NCBI GenBank assembly: GCA_946479825.1
Contig: CAMLHU010000005.1
Location: forward strand, 1-23,004
DNA length: 23,004 bases
Reading direction: 5' to 3'
From: an uncultured Gemmatimonadota bacterium
GTDB taxonomy: Bacteria > Gemmatimonadota > Gemmatimonadetes > Gemmatimonadales > GWC2-71-9
Shown piece by piece: positions 1-6,250 of this stretch. The notes beneath the pieces are model-generated. The model ran no database searches, had not been told where the DNA came from, and saw only the letters and a list, made by a program, of their open reading frames with translations. Numbering within the stretch: the stretch's first letter is position 1; each line of letters begins with the position of its first letter. Made by a program: the position numbers and the translations under genes.

Positions 1-807
1 GCCAAGTTCAAGCTCCTGGGCCTCCCCCGCGAGGAATACCCCGCCTTCCCGGCGGTCAAGTTCGACGGCGGGTGGCGCTGCACCTCAGGCGACCTCCAGA
101 AGCTCATTTCGCACGTCGCCTTCGCGGCGAGCACCGAGGAGAGCCGCCCGATCCTGAACGGCGTCCACTGGGAGCTCCGCCCCGACCGGATGCGGATGGT
201 GGCCACCAACGGCCACCGGCTGGCCAAGATGGACATCCCGCTCAAGACCGGGGTGGCCGAAGAGGCCAAGCTCATCGTGCCGCCCAAGGCGCTCGAGCAG
301 ATCCGCCGGCTCTTCGGGGCCGACGAGGAGATCGAGATCGCCAAGAGCGAGAACCACCTCGGCTTCCGCTCCGCCACGACCCAGGTCTTCACCCGGCTCA
401 TCGAGGGGCCGTACCCGAACTACGAGCAGGTCATCCCGCGCGAGAACGACAAGGTCGCCACCTGCGACCGCGCGTCGCTCACGGCGGCGCTCCGCCGGAT
501 GAGCATCGTCGCGAGCGACCAGACCCACCGGATCCGGATGTCGCTCAACGGGAGCGCCTGCAAGCTCTCGGTGCAGACCCCGGACCTGGGCGAGGCCCAG
601 GAAGAGGTGAGCGTGACGTACGACGGGGAGCCGCTCGAGATCGGCTTCAACGCCACCTACCTGCTCGAGATCTTCAAGTTCATGCCGACCGAAGAGGTCC
701 GGCTGACCTTCAAGGGCCCCGAGCGCGCGGCCACCTGCGAGCCGGTCGGCTGGGACGACCCGGCCAGCTACATGACGCTGGTGATGCCGCTCCGCCTCGT
801 GGACTGA
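1..807 (+). CDS. dnaN: DNA polymerase III beta subunit (sliding clamp), 5'-truncated
   Basis: The reading frame is open from base 1, so the gene begins before the window; 268 residues are present and about 100 N-terminal residues are missing relative to the usual 366-380. The ring-shaped clamp tethers the replicative polymerase to DNA. Seen here: the end of the first clamp domain, the motif MVATNGHRLA that opens the conserved core (ATDGHRL in many clamps), the motif IEGPYPNYEQVIP of the second/third-domain junction, and the family C-terminus YMTLVMPLRLVD, which matches the YVVMPMRL-type tail that forms the partner-binding pocket. The gene ends just before a strong hairpin terminator, so it is probably the last gene of its transcript. 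No recF or gyrB follows, unlike the classical dnaA-dnaN-recF order. The identification is firm; only the start is unseen. Confidence 0.97.
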   Translation, partial: AKFKLLGLPREEYPAFPAVKFDGGWRCTSGDLQKLISHVAFAASTEESRPILNGVHWELRPDRMRMVATNGHRLAKMDIPLKTGVAEEAKLIVPPKALEQIRRLFGADEEIEIAKSENHLGFRSATTQVFTRLIEGPYPNYEQVIPRENDKVATCDRASLTAALRRMSIVASDQTHRIRMSLNGSACKLSVQTPDLGEAQEEVSVTYDGEPLEIGFNATYLLEIFKFMPTEEVRLTFKGPERAATCEPVGWDDPASYMTLVMPLRLVD

Positions 808-825
808 GCGCCCGTCCGCTTCACC

Positions 826-857
826 GGGCCCGCTCCCGTCGAGCGGGCCCTTTGCTT
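826..857 (+). terminator. Rho-independent terminator after dnaN
   Basis: A perfect 10-bp stem (826-835 with 841-850, GGGCCCGCTC and its complement) closes a 5-base loop and is followed by TTTGCTT. It lies 19 bases past the dnaN stop and just before the ribosome binding site of the next gene, so it should separate the two transcripts. Confidence 0.85.
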
Positions 858-871
858 CCCCGGAGGTCCTG

Positions 872-2626
872 ATGTCGCAGCGCCCCACCCTCGCCGCCCT
901 GGCCTTCGCCGCGCTCGCCGCGGCGGGGTGCGCCTCGAGCCACGCCAACACCACTCCGGCCCCCGCCGCCGCGCCCGCAGGCGCGACCCTGGGTCCGGTG
1001 GCCTGGCCCGACGAGTCGCCGATCGTCAAGCTCGCGCCCCGCCCCACCACGCCGGCGATCACCGCCGCCGACCTGATGACCCGGCTCTACCGCTTCGCCG
1101 ACGACTCGATGCAGGGTCGCGAGTCCGGCGCCCTCGGCAACTACAAGGGCACCGACTACATCGCCGGGGAGTTCGCGAAGGACGGCCTCACCCCGATGGG
1201 CGAGCACGGGACCTTCTTCCAGACCATCGGGCTCGTCCGCGGGGGGTTCGATTCCACGCTGAGCCTCACGTCGAGCGCCGGCCCGATCACGCCGTGGCAG
1301 GACATCGTTCCCCTGCCGCCGATCGGCCAGACGCCATTCGTGCCGCAGTGGGACGGGCACGACGTGCCGGTGGTCTTCGCCGGCCGCTGGGGCGACTCGA
1401 CCGCCACCCCGGCCGGCGCGCTCGACGGCAAGGTGGCGGTGTTCCTCCTCCCGGGCGACGGCCGCTCGCTCGGCTTCTGGGTGGTGCCCGACCCCCGCGC
1501 CGCGCAGGCCTCCGCCGTCGTCGTGGTGGCGCCCGACTCGCTGATGCCGCTCCTGGCCGAGAATTTCGACCGCGAGCGCGAGTCGCTCACCCGCGACCAT
1601 CCCGCCTCCGGCCCCCTCGCGAGCTTCGTCTCCGCCGGGGCCGCCGCCCGGCTCCTCGGCCATCCGCTCGACGGCCTCGCCCCCGGCACCGCCGGCGGGA
1701 CGCTGTCCGGCTCGGTGCACTACGTCGAGCGCCCGACCGCCTACCCCGCGCGCAACGTCATCGCGCTGCTCAAGGGGAGCGACCCCGCCCGCAACGGCGA
1801 GTACGTCGTCGTGAGCGCGCACAACGACCACGTCGGCATGGGTCGCGTGGTGGACCACGACTCGCTCCGCGCCTTCAACCGCGTGATGCGGCCGTGGGGC
1901 GCCAACAACCGGGTCGGCAACCCGACCCCGGCGCAGTGGGACTCGATCCGCACGCTGCTCGATTCCGCCCGGGTCCGCCGCCACGGCGCGACGCGCGCCG
2001 ACTCGATCTTCAACGGCGCCGACGACGACGGCTCCGGCACCGTGGTGCTGCTCGAGATCGCCGAGGACCTGGCGCACCGGGCCACCCGCCCGGCCCGGTC
2101 GATCCTCTTCGTCTCCCACACCGGCGAGGAGAAGGGGCTGCTCGGCTCGCAGTGGTTCACCGACCACCCGACCGTCCCGCGCGACTCCATCGTCGCGGCG
2201 CTCAACATGGACATGCTCGGCAAGGGCCGGAAGACCGACATGGACGGGAGCCCGACCTCCGTGCAGCTGATCGGGTCGTACCGCCTCTCCACCGACCTGG
2301 GCAAGCTGATCGACACGCTCAACGCGCACCGCAGCGAGCATATGGCGATCGACTACACCTACGACGCCCACGGCAACCCGCTCAACCGGTACTGCCGCAG
2401 CGACCACTTCATGTACGCGCGCTACGGCATCCCGATCACCTACTTCTCGCTCGGTTATGCGATCGACTACCACCAGCAGACCGACGAGCCGCAGTACATC
2501 GACTACGACCACGGCGCCCTCGTCGGCCGCTTCGTCCGCGACATCGCGCTCGCCGTCGCGAACCGGCCCGACCGACTCAAGGTGGACGGCCCCATCCAGG
2601 ACCCGAACAAGCCGTGTCGGCAGTGA
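872..2626 (+). CDS. M28-family zinc peptidase, predicted lipoprotein
   Basis: A 584-residue exported metallopeptidase. The start is set by GGAGGT at 862-867, 4 bases before the ATG. The N-terminus is a lipoprotein signal with lipobox LAAAGC (Cys20), so the mature protein should be lipid-anchored in the envelope. A PA-like insertion region (about 150-290) precedes the catalytic part. The five expected M28 zinc/catalytic positions are visible: His317 (SAHNDH), Asp384 (NGADDDGSG), Glu419/Glu420 (HTGEEKGLLGS), Asp447 (NMDMLG) and His534 (IDYHQQTDE). The family removes N-terminal residues from peptides; the exact substrate cannot be read from sequence. The last codon and stop run into a GTGAACG heptad array, and the TGA at 2624 is part of the first heptad. 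The gene converges on mtgA. Confidence 0.93.
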   Translation: MSQRPTLAALAFAALAAAGCASSHANTTPAPAAAPAGATLGPVAWPDESPIVKLAPRPTTPAITAADLMTRLYRFADDSMQGRESGALGNYKGTDYIAGEFAKDGLTPMGEHGTFFQTIGLVRGGFDSTLSLTSSAGPITPWQDIVPLPPIGQTPFVPQWDGHDVPVVFAGRWGDSTATPAGALDGKVAVFLLPGDGRSLGFWVVPDPRAAQASAVVVVAPDSLMPLLAENFDRERESLTRDHPASGPLASFVSAGAAARLLGHPLDGLAPGTAGGTLSGSVHYVERPTAYPARNVIALLKGSDPARNGEYVVVSAHNDHVGMGRVVDHDSLRAFNRVMRPWGANNRVGNPTPAQWDSIRTLLDSARVRRHGATRADSIFNGADDDGSGTVVLLEIAEDLAHRATRPARSILFVSHTGEEKGLLGSQWFTDHPTVPRDSIVAALNMDMLGKGRKTDMDGSPTSVQLIGSYRLSTDLGKLIDTLNAHRSEHMAIDYTYDAHGNPLNRYCRSDHFMYARYGIPITYFSLGYAIDYHQQTDEPQYIDYDHGALVGRFVRDIALAVANRPDRLKVDGPIQDPNKPCRQ

Positions 2627-2660
2627 ACGGTGAACAGTGAAGGGTGAACGGGAACTGCGG
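2623..2660 (+). repeat. GTGAACG-type heptad repeat array at the M28 gene end
   Basis: Four consecutive 7-base units of the form GTGAACG/GTGAACA/GTGAAGG/GTGAACG occupy 2623-2650, followed by a GGAACTGCGG tail. The first unit contains the stop codon of the M28 gene. Because 7 is not a multiple of 3, the TGA triplets at 2624, 2631 and 2638 fall in all three frames. Bases 2637-2659 match 22852-22874 at the window end at 22 of 23 positions, so this is a dispersed sequence family. Confidence 0.85.
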
Positions 2661-2667
2661 TGAAAAA

Positions 2668-2709
2668 TGAACGGGGCCCTGGTCGAACTTGCGACCGGGG
2701 CCCCGTTCA
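2668..2709 (-). terminator. Terminator for the mtgA operon, probably bidirectional
   Basis: A long inverted repeat (2668-2685 with 2692-2709, one G-U pair, 6-base loop) begins and ends with TGAACGGGG and its complement. On the minus strand the stem is followed by ATTTTT, the U-tract of an intrinsic terminator, 19 bases beyond the mtgA stop. The plus strand lacks a clear U-tract, but the stem alone may also stop transcripts from the M28 gene. Confidence 0.85.
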
Positions 2710-2727
2710 GCGTTTCGGCGCTGCCGT

Positions 2728-3681
2728 TCATCCGCCGAGCGAGTCGGGGACCGGCGGGAACGAGTCGAGGGGCGGCAGCGACTCCACCGGCGGTGCGGGG
2801 ATCACGCTATCCGCCGTCTCGGTGGATTCCGTGTCCGGCGGGATCTCGACCGGCGCGCCGCGGAGGTGGAGCAGGATGAGCTGCTGACGGTGGAGCATCC
2901 GGCCGGGGCGATACGCCGGATTGGACCGGAGCGGGAACGGCAGCGCGCCGGCCAGCTCGGCCGCCTCACTGAGCGAGAGCCGCGCGGCGGGGTGGCCGAA
3001 GTACTTCCGGCTGGCGGCGTCCACGCCCCAGACCTCGGGGCCGAGCTCCACGGTGTTGAGGTAGAGCTCCATGATGCGGTCCTTGCCGAGCGCGCCCTCG
3101 AGTCGCCAGGCGGTGACCGCTTCCTTCACCTTGCGCAGCGGGTTCCGCGACGGCGAGAGGTAGAGGTTCTTGGCGAGCTGTTGTGTGATGGTGCTCGCGC
3201 CCCGCAGGCGATCGCGCCGGCTCCACGCGCGGGGGAGCGCCCGCCAGAGGTCGCGGCGGTCGCGGGGCGAGGTCCAGGAGAAATCGTCGCGGGGGTAGCC
3301 CAGGGCGTGCCGCAGGTTCACCCAGTCGATGCCGGAGTGCTGACGGAACCGCTGGTCCTCGCCGGCCATCGCGGCCGAGACCATCGCCGGGGCGATGGAA
3401 TCGAGCGGAACGGGGTGATAGAGGCGGACGCAGGGACGCAGAGGCGCAGGGGCGCAGGGGGGGTCGAGCGTGCCGACCCCGAGTGTCCGCCCCCTCGTCG
3501 CTGCGCCTCTGCGTTCCTGCGTCCCTGCGCTCTTCCTCCGCATCTCCTGGAACGCCGTCTCCGCCGGCCAGTGGGTGGCATACCACACGGGGGGCGGCCA
3601 GACCGCGAGGAGCCAGAGGACGAAGGCGCCTGCGAGTCCGACCACCCCCCGGAGGAGGCCCCGCGCGAGGCCGCGCGCCAT
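2728..3681 (-). CDS. mtgA: Monofunctional biosynthetic peptidoglycan transglycosylase
   Basis: A 317-residue glycosyltransferase-51 protein that polymerises lipid II into glycan strands at the outer face of the inner membrane. An N-terminal membrane anchor lies at about residues 8-30. The catalytic domain shows the family motifs: AGEDQRF with catalytic Glu108, GASTITQQLAKNL (161-173), ELYLNTVELG (205-214) and WGVDAASRKYFG (218-229). The ATG at 3681 lies 2 bases after the stop of the preceding gene, which supports this start over longer readings. The protein is longer than the usual 230-240 residues for two reasons: an in-frame insertion (residues about 51-85) encoded by an 8-bp-period repeat with inverted arms, and a Pro/Ser/Asp-rich tail (from about 278). 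All catalytic motifs lie after the insertion, so the enzyme is probably active. Confidence 0.93.
   Translation of the reverse strand: MARGLARGLLRGVVGLAGAFVLWLLAVWPPPVWYATHWPAETAFQEMRRKSAGTQERRGAATRGRTLGVGTLDPPCAPAPLRPCVRLYHPVPLDSIAPAMVSAAMAGEDQRFRQHSGIDWVNLRHALGYPRDDFSWTSPRDRRDLWRALPRAWSRRDRLRGASTITQQLAKNLYLSPSRNPLRKVKEAVTAWRLEGALGKDRIMELYLNTVELGPEVWGVDAASRKYFGHPAARLSLSEAAELAGALPFPLRSNPAYRPGRMLHRQQLILLHLRGAPVEIPPDTESTETADSVIPAPPVESLPPLDSFPPVPDSLGG
3427..3530. repeat. 8-bp-period repeat with inverted arms, inserted within mtgA
   Basis: On the plus strand 3427-3457 reads as units of GGACGCAG, GGACGCAG, AGGCGCAG and GGGCGCAG. A complementary array lies at 3501-3530. Bases 3428-3449 and 3501-3522 pair as 22-bp inverted arms with one mismatch around a 51-base spacer. 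Neither orientation contains a stop codon, so mtgA reads through it. A related GGGCGCAG array lies in non-coding DNA at about 15153-15177, which suggests a dispersed repeat rather than an ancestral part of MtgA. Confidence 0.85.
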
Positions 3682-3683
3682 CG

Positions 3684-4514
3684 CTACGGTCGGGCGGTCA
3701 CCGTGAACCGGCCGAGTTGCCGCAGCGACACCGCCTGGCCCACCGCCTTGACCGACACCTTCATCGCGATCGAGTCCGAACCGGTCTCCGATACCAGCCG
3801 CCCGTCGGCGCCGAAGGTGGCCACCGAGGACCGGATCCCGCCGCCCGTCAGCACCAGCTGGCCGTTCGATCCGCTGCGGGTGACCACCGCATCGCTCCGC
3901 ACGTCGAGCTGCCCGTCGATCAGCCCGGGCATCGCGCTGCTCTTCGTGAACAGGCTCTCGCTCACCTGCAGGCTCTGGATCGGGAAGTCCGCGGTGACCG
4001 TGTCGGTCCACGCGGTGCCCTGTACCGCGCCGCCGGCGGGGAGGGTCGGGAGGAGCCGGAGCAGGTCTTCCGCCGCCTGGTCGGCGCCCGCGCTGTGCCG
4101 GTCGGCGCTGAAGCCGGTCAGCCGGCCGTTGGGCGCGAGGTCGGCGGTCCAGGTGGTGCCGGCGATCCCCTGGAAGGCCGGGCGCGCCATCGCCGGGGCG
4201 TCGGAGTCCACGGCGACCGAGTCGATCGAGATGGTGAGCCGGTTGGCGCCCGGGGTGCCGGGCGCCGGCGGGGTGATGCTCACCGTCAGCATCAGTGTGC
4301 GGCCGAGGACCTGCGGCACCTCGGCGCCGTTGGGGAGCAGGGTGACGATGCTATCCCGCCGGTAGTAGACGTACCGGGTCGGCGGCGCGGGGGCGTAGAC
4401 CAGCGGGGTCGCGGCGGTGCCGGTCCGGTGGTGCTTCGGCGCGGCGCCCCCGGGCGCGGCGTTGCCGCCGCAGGCCGCGAGGGCCACCGTCGCCGCGACG
4501 AGCGCGCGCTTCAC
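3684..4514 (-). CDS. Predicted lipoprotein of unknown function (paralogue of the preceding gene product)
   Basis: A 276-residue protein starting with GTG at 4514; this start overlaps the stop of the upstream gene (GTGA), so translation is probably coupled. The N-terminus is a lipoprotein signal with lipobox ALAAC (Cys15), followed by a low-complexity Ala/Gly/Pro linker to about residue 45. The rest looks mainly beta-stranded. Two motifs, GRLTGFSAD (130-138) and AWTDT (168-172), recur at comparable spacing in the protein encoded just upstream, so the two appear to be tandem paralogues. I do not recognise a named family with certainty; some DUF-type periplasmic beta proteins look similar. The stop is 2 bases before mtgA, so it belongs to the same operon and an envelope role is likely by context only. 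Confidence 0.85.
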   Translation of the reverse strand: MKRALVAATVALAACGGNAAPGGAAPKHHRTGTAATPLVYAPAPPTRYVYYRRDSIVTLLPNGAEVPQVLGRTLMLTVSITPPAPGTPGANRLTISIDSVAVDSDAPAMARPAFQGIAGTTWTADLAPNGRLTGFSADRHSAGADQAAEDLLRLLPTLPAGGAVQGTAWTDTVTADFPIQSLQVSESLFTKSSAMPGLIDGQLDVRSDAVVTRSGSNGQLVLTGGGIRSSVATFGADGRLVSETGSDSIAMKVSVKAVGQAVSLRQLGRFTVTARP

Positions 4515-5293
4515 TTGATCCCCGAGATCGTGATGGTGCTCTTGGTGGTGAGCGGGATCGGGGCCGGGGCGCCGGCGGACGTGATCTTCATCTGCACGTC
4601 CTCGGTGAGCGTCCCGCCGACCAGCGCGCCGGCCGGCGTGACCCAGTAGGTCGCGTTACCGGTGCCGGTCCCGTCGAGCGACATCGAGCCCTGCGGGCCC
4701 TCGATGGTGCCGGAGCGCGCCGAGCTGTAGGCCGCCAGGATCTTGCGAGCCTGGACCCCGTCGTGGACCTCGTTCCCCATCACCACCCAGTTGGCCACCA
4801 TCCGGACGTTGACGCCGCCGGAGGGCCCCTTCTCGCTGGCGTACTCGAGCGTGTCGGTCCACTTGTCGCCGACCTTGGCCGAGGCGCGGGCGCGGGGGAA
4901 GAAGTTGTGCAGGATCGGGAACACGCTCCCGGCGATCGGGCTCGTGGTGTCCGCGGAGAGCTCCGTGAGCCGGCCCGCGTCGCTCAGGAACGCGGTGGCC
5001 GTCCGGCCCCGCGCGCTATCGAGCATCGAGGCCGGGATCGGCGAGGTGCTGTCCGGCACCAGCGAGTCGAGCGTGGCGAGCAGGCGCCGCCCGCCCACCG
5101 TGTCCGACATCGCGATGGTCAGGTACGCGTTCGACGTGGTGTTCTGGTGCTGGACCGGCCCGCCGAGCGCGGTGAGGTCCACCGTGGTCTCGCTCGCGAC
5201 CTCCACCCGGTAGCGCTGGGTGGACTGGGCGGCCGTGAACGCGGCCAGGGCGCCGACGGCGAGCGCGGCGAAGGCGAAGGGACGTGCCTGCAT
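4511..5293 (-). CDS. Exported protein of unknown function (tandem paralogue)
   Basis: A 260-residue protein with a Sec-type signal peptide (hydrophobic core about 5-22, likely cleavage after AQS or nearby). The ATG at 5293 is preferred because GGAG lies 5 bases upstream and the signal peptide then starts properly. An upstream ATG at 5338 overlaps the stop of the preceding gene (ATGA) and would add 15 residues; it cannot be excluded. The mature part is rich in predicted beta strands and carries GRLTELSAD (107-115) and KWTDT (144-148), the same motif pair as the next gene. Function is unknown. It sits second in a four-gene set ending in mtgA, so a role in the envelope is plausible but unproven. 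Confidence 0.87.
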   Translation of the reverse strand: MQARPFAFAALAVGALAAFTAAQSTQRYRVEVASETTVDLTALGGPVQHQNTTSNAYLTIAMSDTVGGRRLLATLDSLVPDSTSPIPASMLDSARGRTATAFLSDAGRLTELSADTTSPIAGSVFPILHNFFPRARASAKVGDKWTDTLEYASEKGPSGGVNVRMVANWVVMGNEVHDGVQARKILAAYSSARSGTIEGPQGSMSLDGTGTGNATYWVTPAGALVGGTLTEDVQMKITSAGAPAPIPLTTKSTITISGIK

Positions 5294-5334
5294 GGGGACT
5301 CCAGGTGGGCCTGACGGGAGGTGGATCCGGGCGG

Positions 5335-5604
5335 TCATCCGGCCCGGTCGGTCAGCTCGGGTTTGGTCTTCCCGAACACGGCCACGAGTTCGTCGGCGTC
5401 ACTCGTGACCCGGAGCAGTCGCCATCCGCGCTTGCGCATGTCGGTCCGCCAGGCGATCAGGCGTTCCCAGGCCGCGTGCGGGGTCCGGAAGACCCGCAGC
5501 TCGGCCACCCGCTCCCAATCCGTGGGATACGGCCGGTCGGCCGGAGGAACGTTGCCCGCCCGGCTCGCCGCAGGGGCTCGGCTGGCGCGACGGTTGCTCG
5601 ACAC
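5335..5604 (-). CDS. Small protein of unknown function
   Basis: An 89-residue reading frame from GTG at 5604. Codon use has the strong third-position GC bias of neighbouring genes, and the C-terminal half (AAWERLIAWRTDMRKRGWRL and the following LRVTSDADELVAVFG) looks like a folded alpha/beta domain, with no family I recognise. The first 25 residues are Arg/Ala/Pro-rich and less convincing, so the true start may be further in. The longer reading from 5700 is rejected because it would run through the rnpB terminator. A promoter-like pair (TTGCCC, 17 bases, TAGAAT) ends 8 bases before the GTG, which would give a nearly leaderless mRNA. The stop overlaps an ATG in the next gene's frame, so it probably leads the mtgA operon. 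Confidence 0.6.
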   Translation of the reverse strand: MSSNRRASRAPAASRAGNVPPADRPYPTDWERVAELRVFRTPHAAWERLIAWRTDMRKRGWRLLRVTSDADELVAVFGKTKPELTDRAG

Positions 5605-5612
5605 CGGGAAGG

Positions 5613-5641
5613 ATTCTAGGGACGGGGGAAATCGGGGGCAA
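5613..5641 (-). promoter_or_regulatory. Putative promoter of the mtgA operon
   Basis: Read on the minus strand: TTGCCC (5641-5636), a 17-base spacer, and TAGAAT (5618-5613), a 5-of-6 match to the sigma-70 -10 consensus. It is placed between the rnpB terminator and the first gene of the operon. Expected start of transcription is within a base or two of the GTG at 5604. Confidence 0.55.
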
Positions 5642-5665
5642 GCAGCGGCCGGGGCCGATAGTGAA

Positions 5666-5698
5666 GCTCCCTCGCGCCCGGAGGGGGCGCGAGGGAGC
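5666..5698 (-). terminator. Terminator of rnpB
   Basis: A perfect 14-bp stem (5666-5679 with 5685-5698) with a 5-base loop directly abuts the 3' strand of the RNase P RNA P1 helix. It is followed on the minus strand by TTCACTAT, a weak U-tract. The very stable stem and its position make it the likely end of the rnpB transcript. Confidence 0.75.
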
Positions 5699-6093
5699 AC
5701 GGGTCGGGCCGTAAGCCGAGTTCTGTTTCCCTCGCCTTTCGGCTCGGGAGACGGTCATCTGTCTGGGACGCCGGTCGCCCGGCGCCTCGAGCAGCCTACC
5801 CGCGGCTCACCGTTGCCGGTGGGGTCGGTGCGGGCCGCACCTCGCCGCTTATTTGGCCTTGCTCCGATCGGGGGTTACCGTGCCACCCCTGTTGCCAGGG
5901 GTGCGGTGGGCTCTTACCCCACCGTTTCACCCTTGCCTGATCCCGCGCTTGCGCGCGGGCCATCGGCGGTCTGCTCTCTGTTGCCCTGTCCGTCGCCTTG
6001 CGGCGCCCAGGCGTTACCTGGCGATCTGCCCTGTGGAGCTCGGACTTTCCTCGACGGGGTTTCCCCCGCCGCGACCATCCCGCCCGGCCCGTG
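5698..6093 (-). ncRNA. rnpB: RNase P RNA, bacterial type A
   Basis: About 396 bases, the usual size for this catalytic RNA, which with RnpA protein removes 5' leaders from pre-tRNAs. On the minus strand the conserved 5' block GAGGAAAGTCCGAGCTCCAC (ending near 6034) and the 3' block ACAGAACTCGGCTTACGGCC (ending near 5708) supply the two strands of helix P4. Internal landmarks include ACAGAGAGCAGACCGCC, the block GTGAAACGGTGGGGTAAGAG and AGACAGATGACCGT. The ends were set by P1: the bases around 6093-6082 pair with 5709-5698 over 12 positions with one mismatch. A terminator hairpin follows at once and a TATCTT box lies just upstream. The identity is firm; the exact ends may shift by a few bases. 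Confidence 0.95.
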
Positions 6094-6098
6094 GCGGA

Positions 6099-6127
6099 AA
6101 GATAGCGGGAATCTGAGCCCGAAGCGA
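6099..6127 (-). promoter_or_regulatory. Putative rnpB promoter
   Basis: A -10-like TATCTT (6104-6099 on the minus strand) lies 6 bases before the inferred 5' end of the RNA. The matching -35 (TCGCTT at 6127-6122, 17-base spacer) is poor. Support is mainly positional. Confidence 0.45.
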
Positions 6128-6130
6128 AAA

Positions 6131-6250
6131 GGTCGTGGGTCGTGGGTCGTGGGTCATGAGCTCACGACCGACGGGCATCGGCTCGCCGCGGCGGACCGGC
6201 TCGCGTGCCAGCGAATGTGAGCTACCCCTCACGACCCACGACCCACCACC
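6131..6250. repeat. GGTCGTG-type heptad arrays in inverted orientation
   Basis: Four GGTCGTG-type units at 6131-6158 face three complementary CACGACC-type units at 6230-6250, giving inverted arms of at least 14 bp about 100 bases apart. Next to the left arm is a near-palindrome centred on TGAGCTCA (6153-6168). The right array is translated as roughly residues 1040-1046 of the large kinase, and that gene's stop codon lies 6 bases beyond it. The left array begins a few bases upstream of the rnpB promoter. Confidence 0.8.

Noticed and set aside
821..2731. A 636-residue reading frame on the minus strand opposite the M28 gene
   Set aside because: Its sequence is Arg/Val/Gly/Ala-rich low complexity caused by reading the GC-biased third positions of the real gene. 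The M28 frame has all its zinc motifs and a ribosome binding site.
3427..3530. Disruption or frameshift of mtgA by the octamer repeat
   Set aside because: The frame stays open through the repeat and all catalytic motifs downstream are in the same frame as the membrane anchor.
5335..5700. A longer start (ATG at 5700) for the small unknown gene
   Set aside because: The extra 32 codons would cover the rnpB terminator hairpin and start inside the RNase P RNA. The GTG at 5604 also fits the promoter-like boxes.
5698..6093. A protein-coding gene in the rnpB region (several frames are open)
   Set aside because: The conserved RNase P RNA blocks and the P1 pairing explain the region fully.
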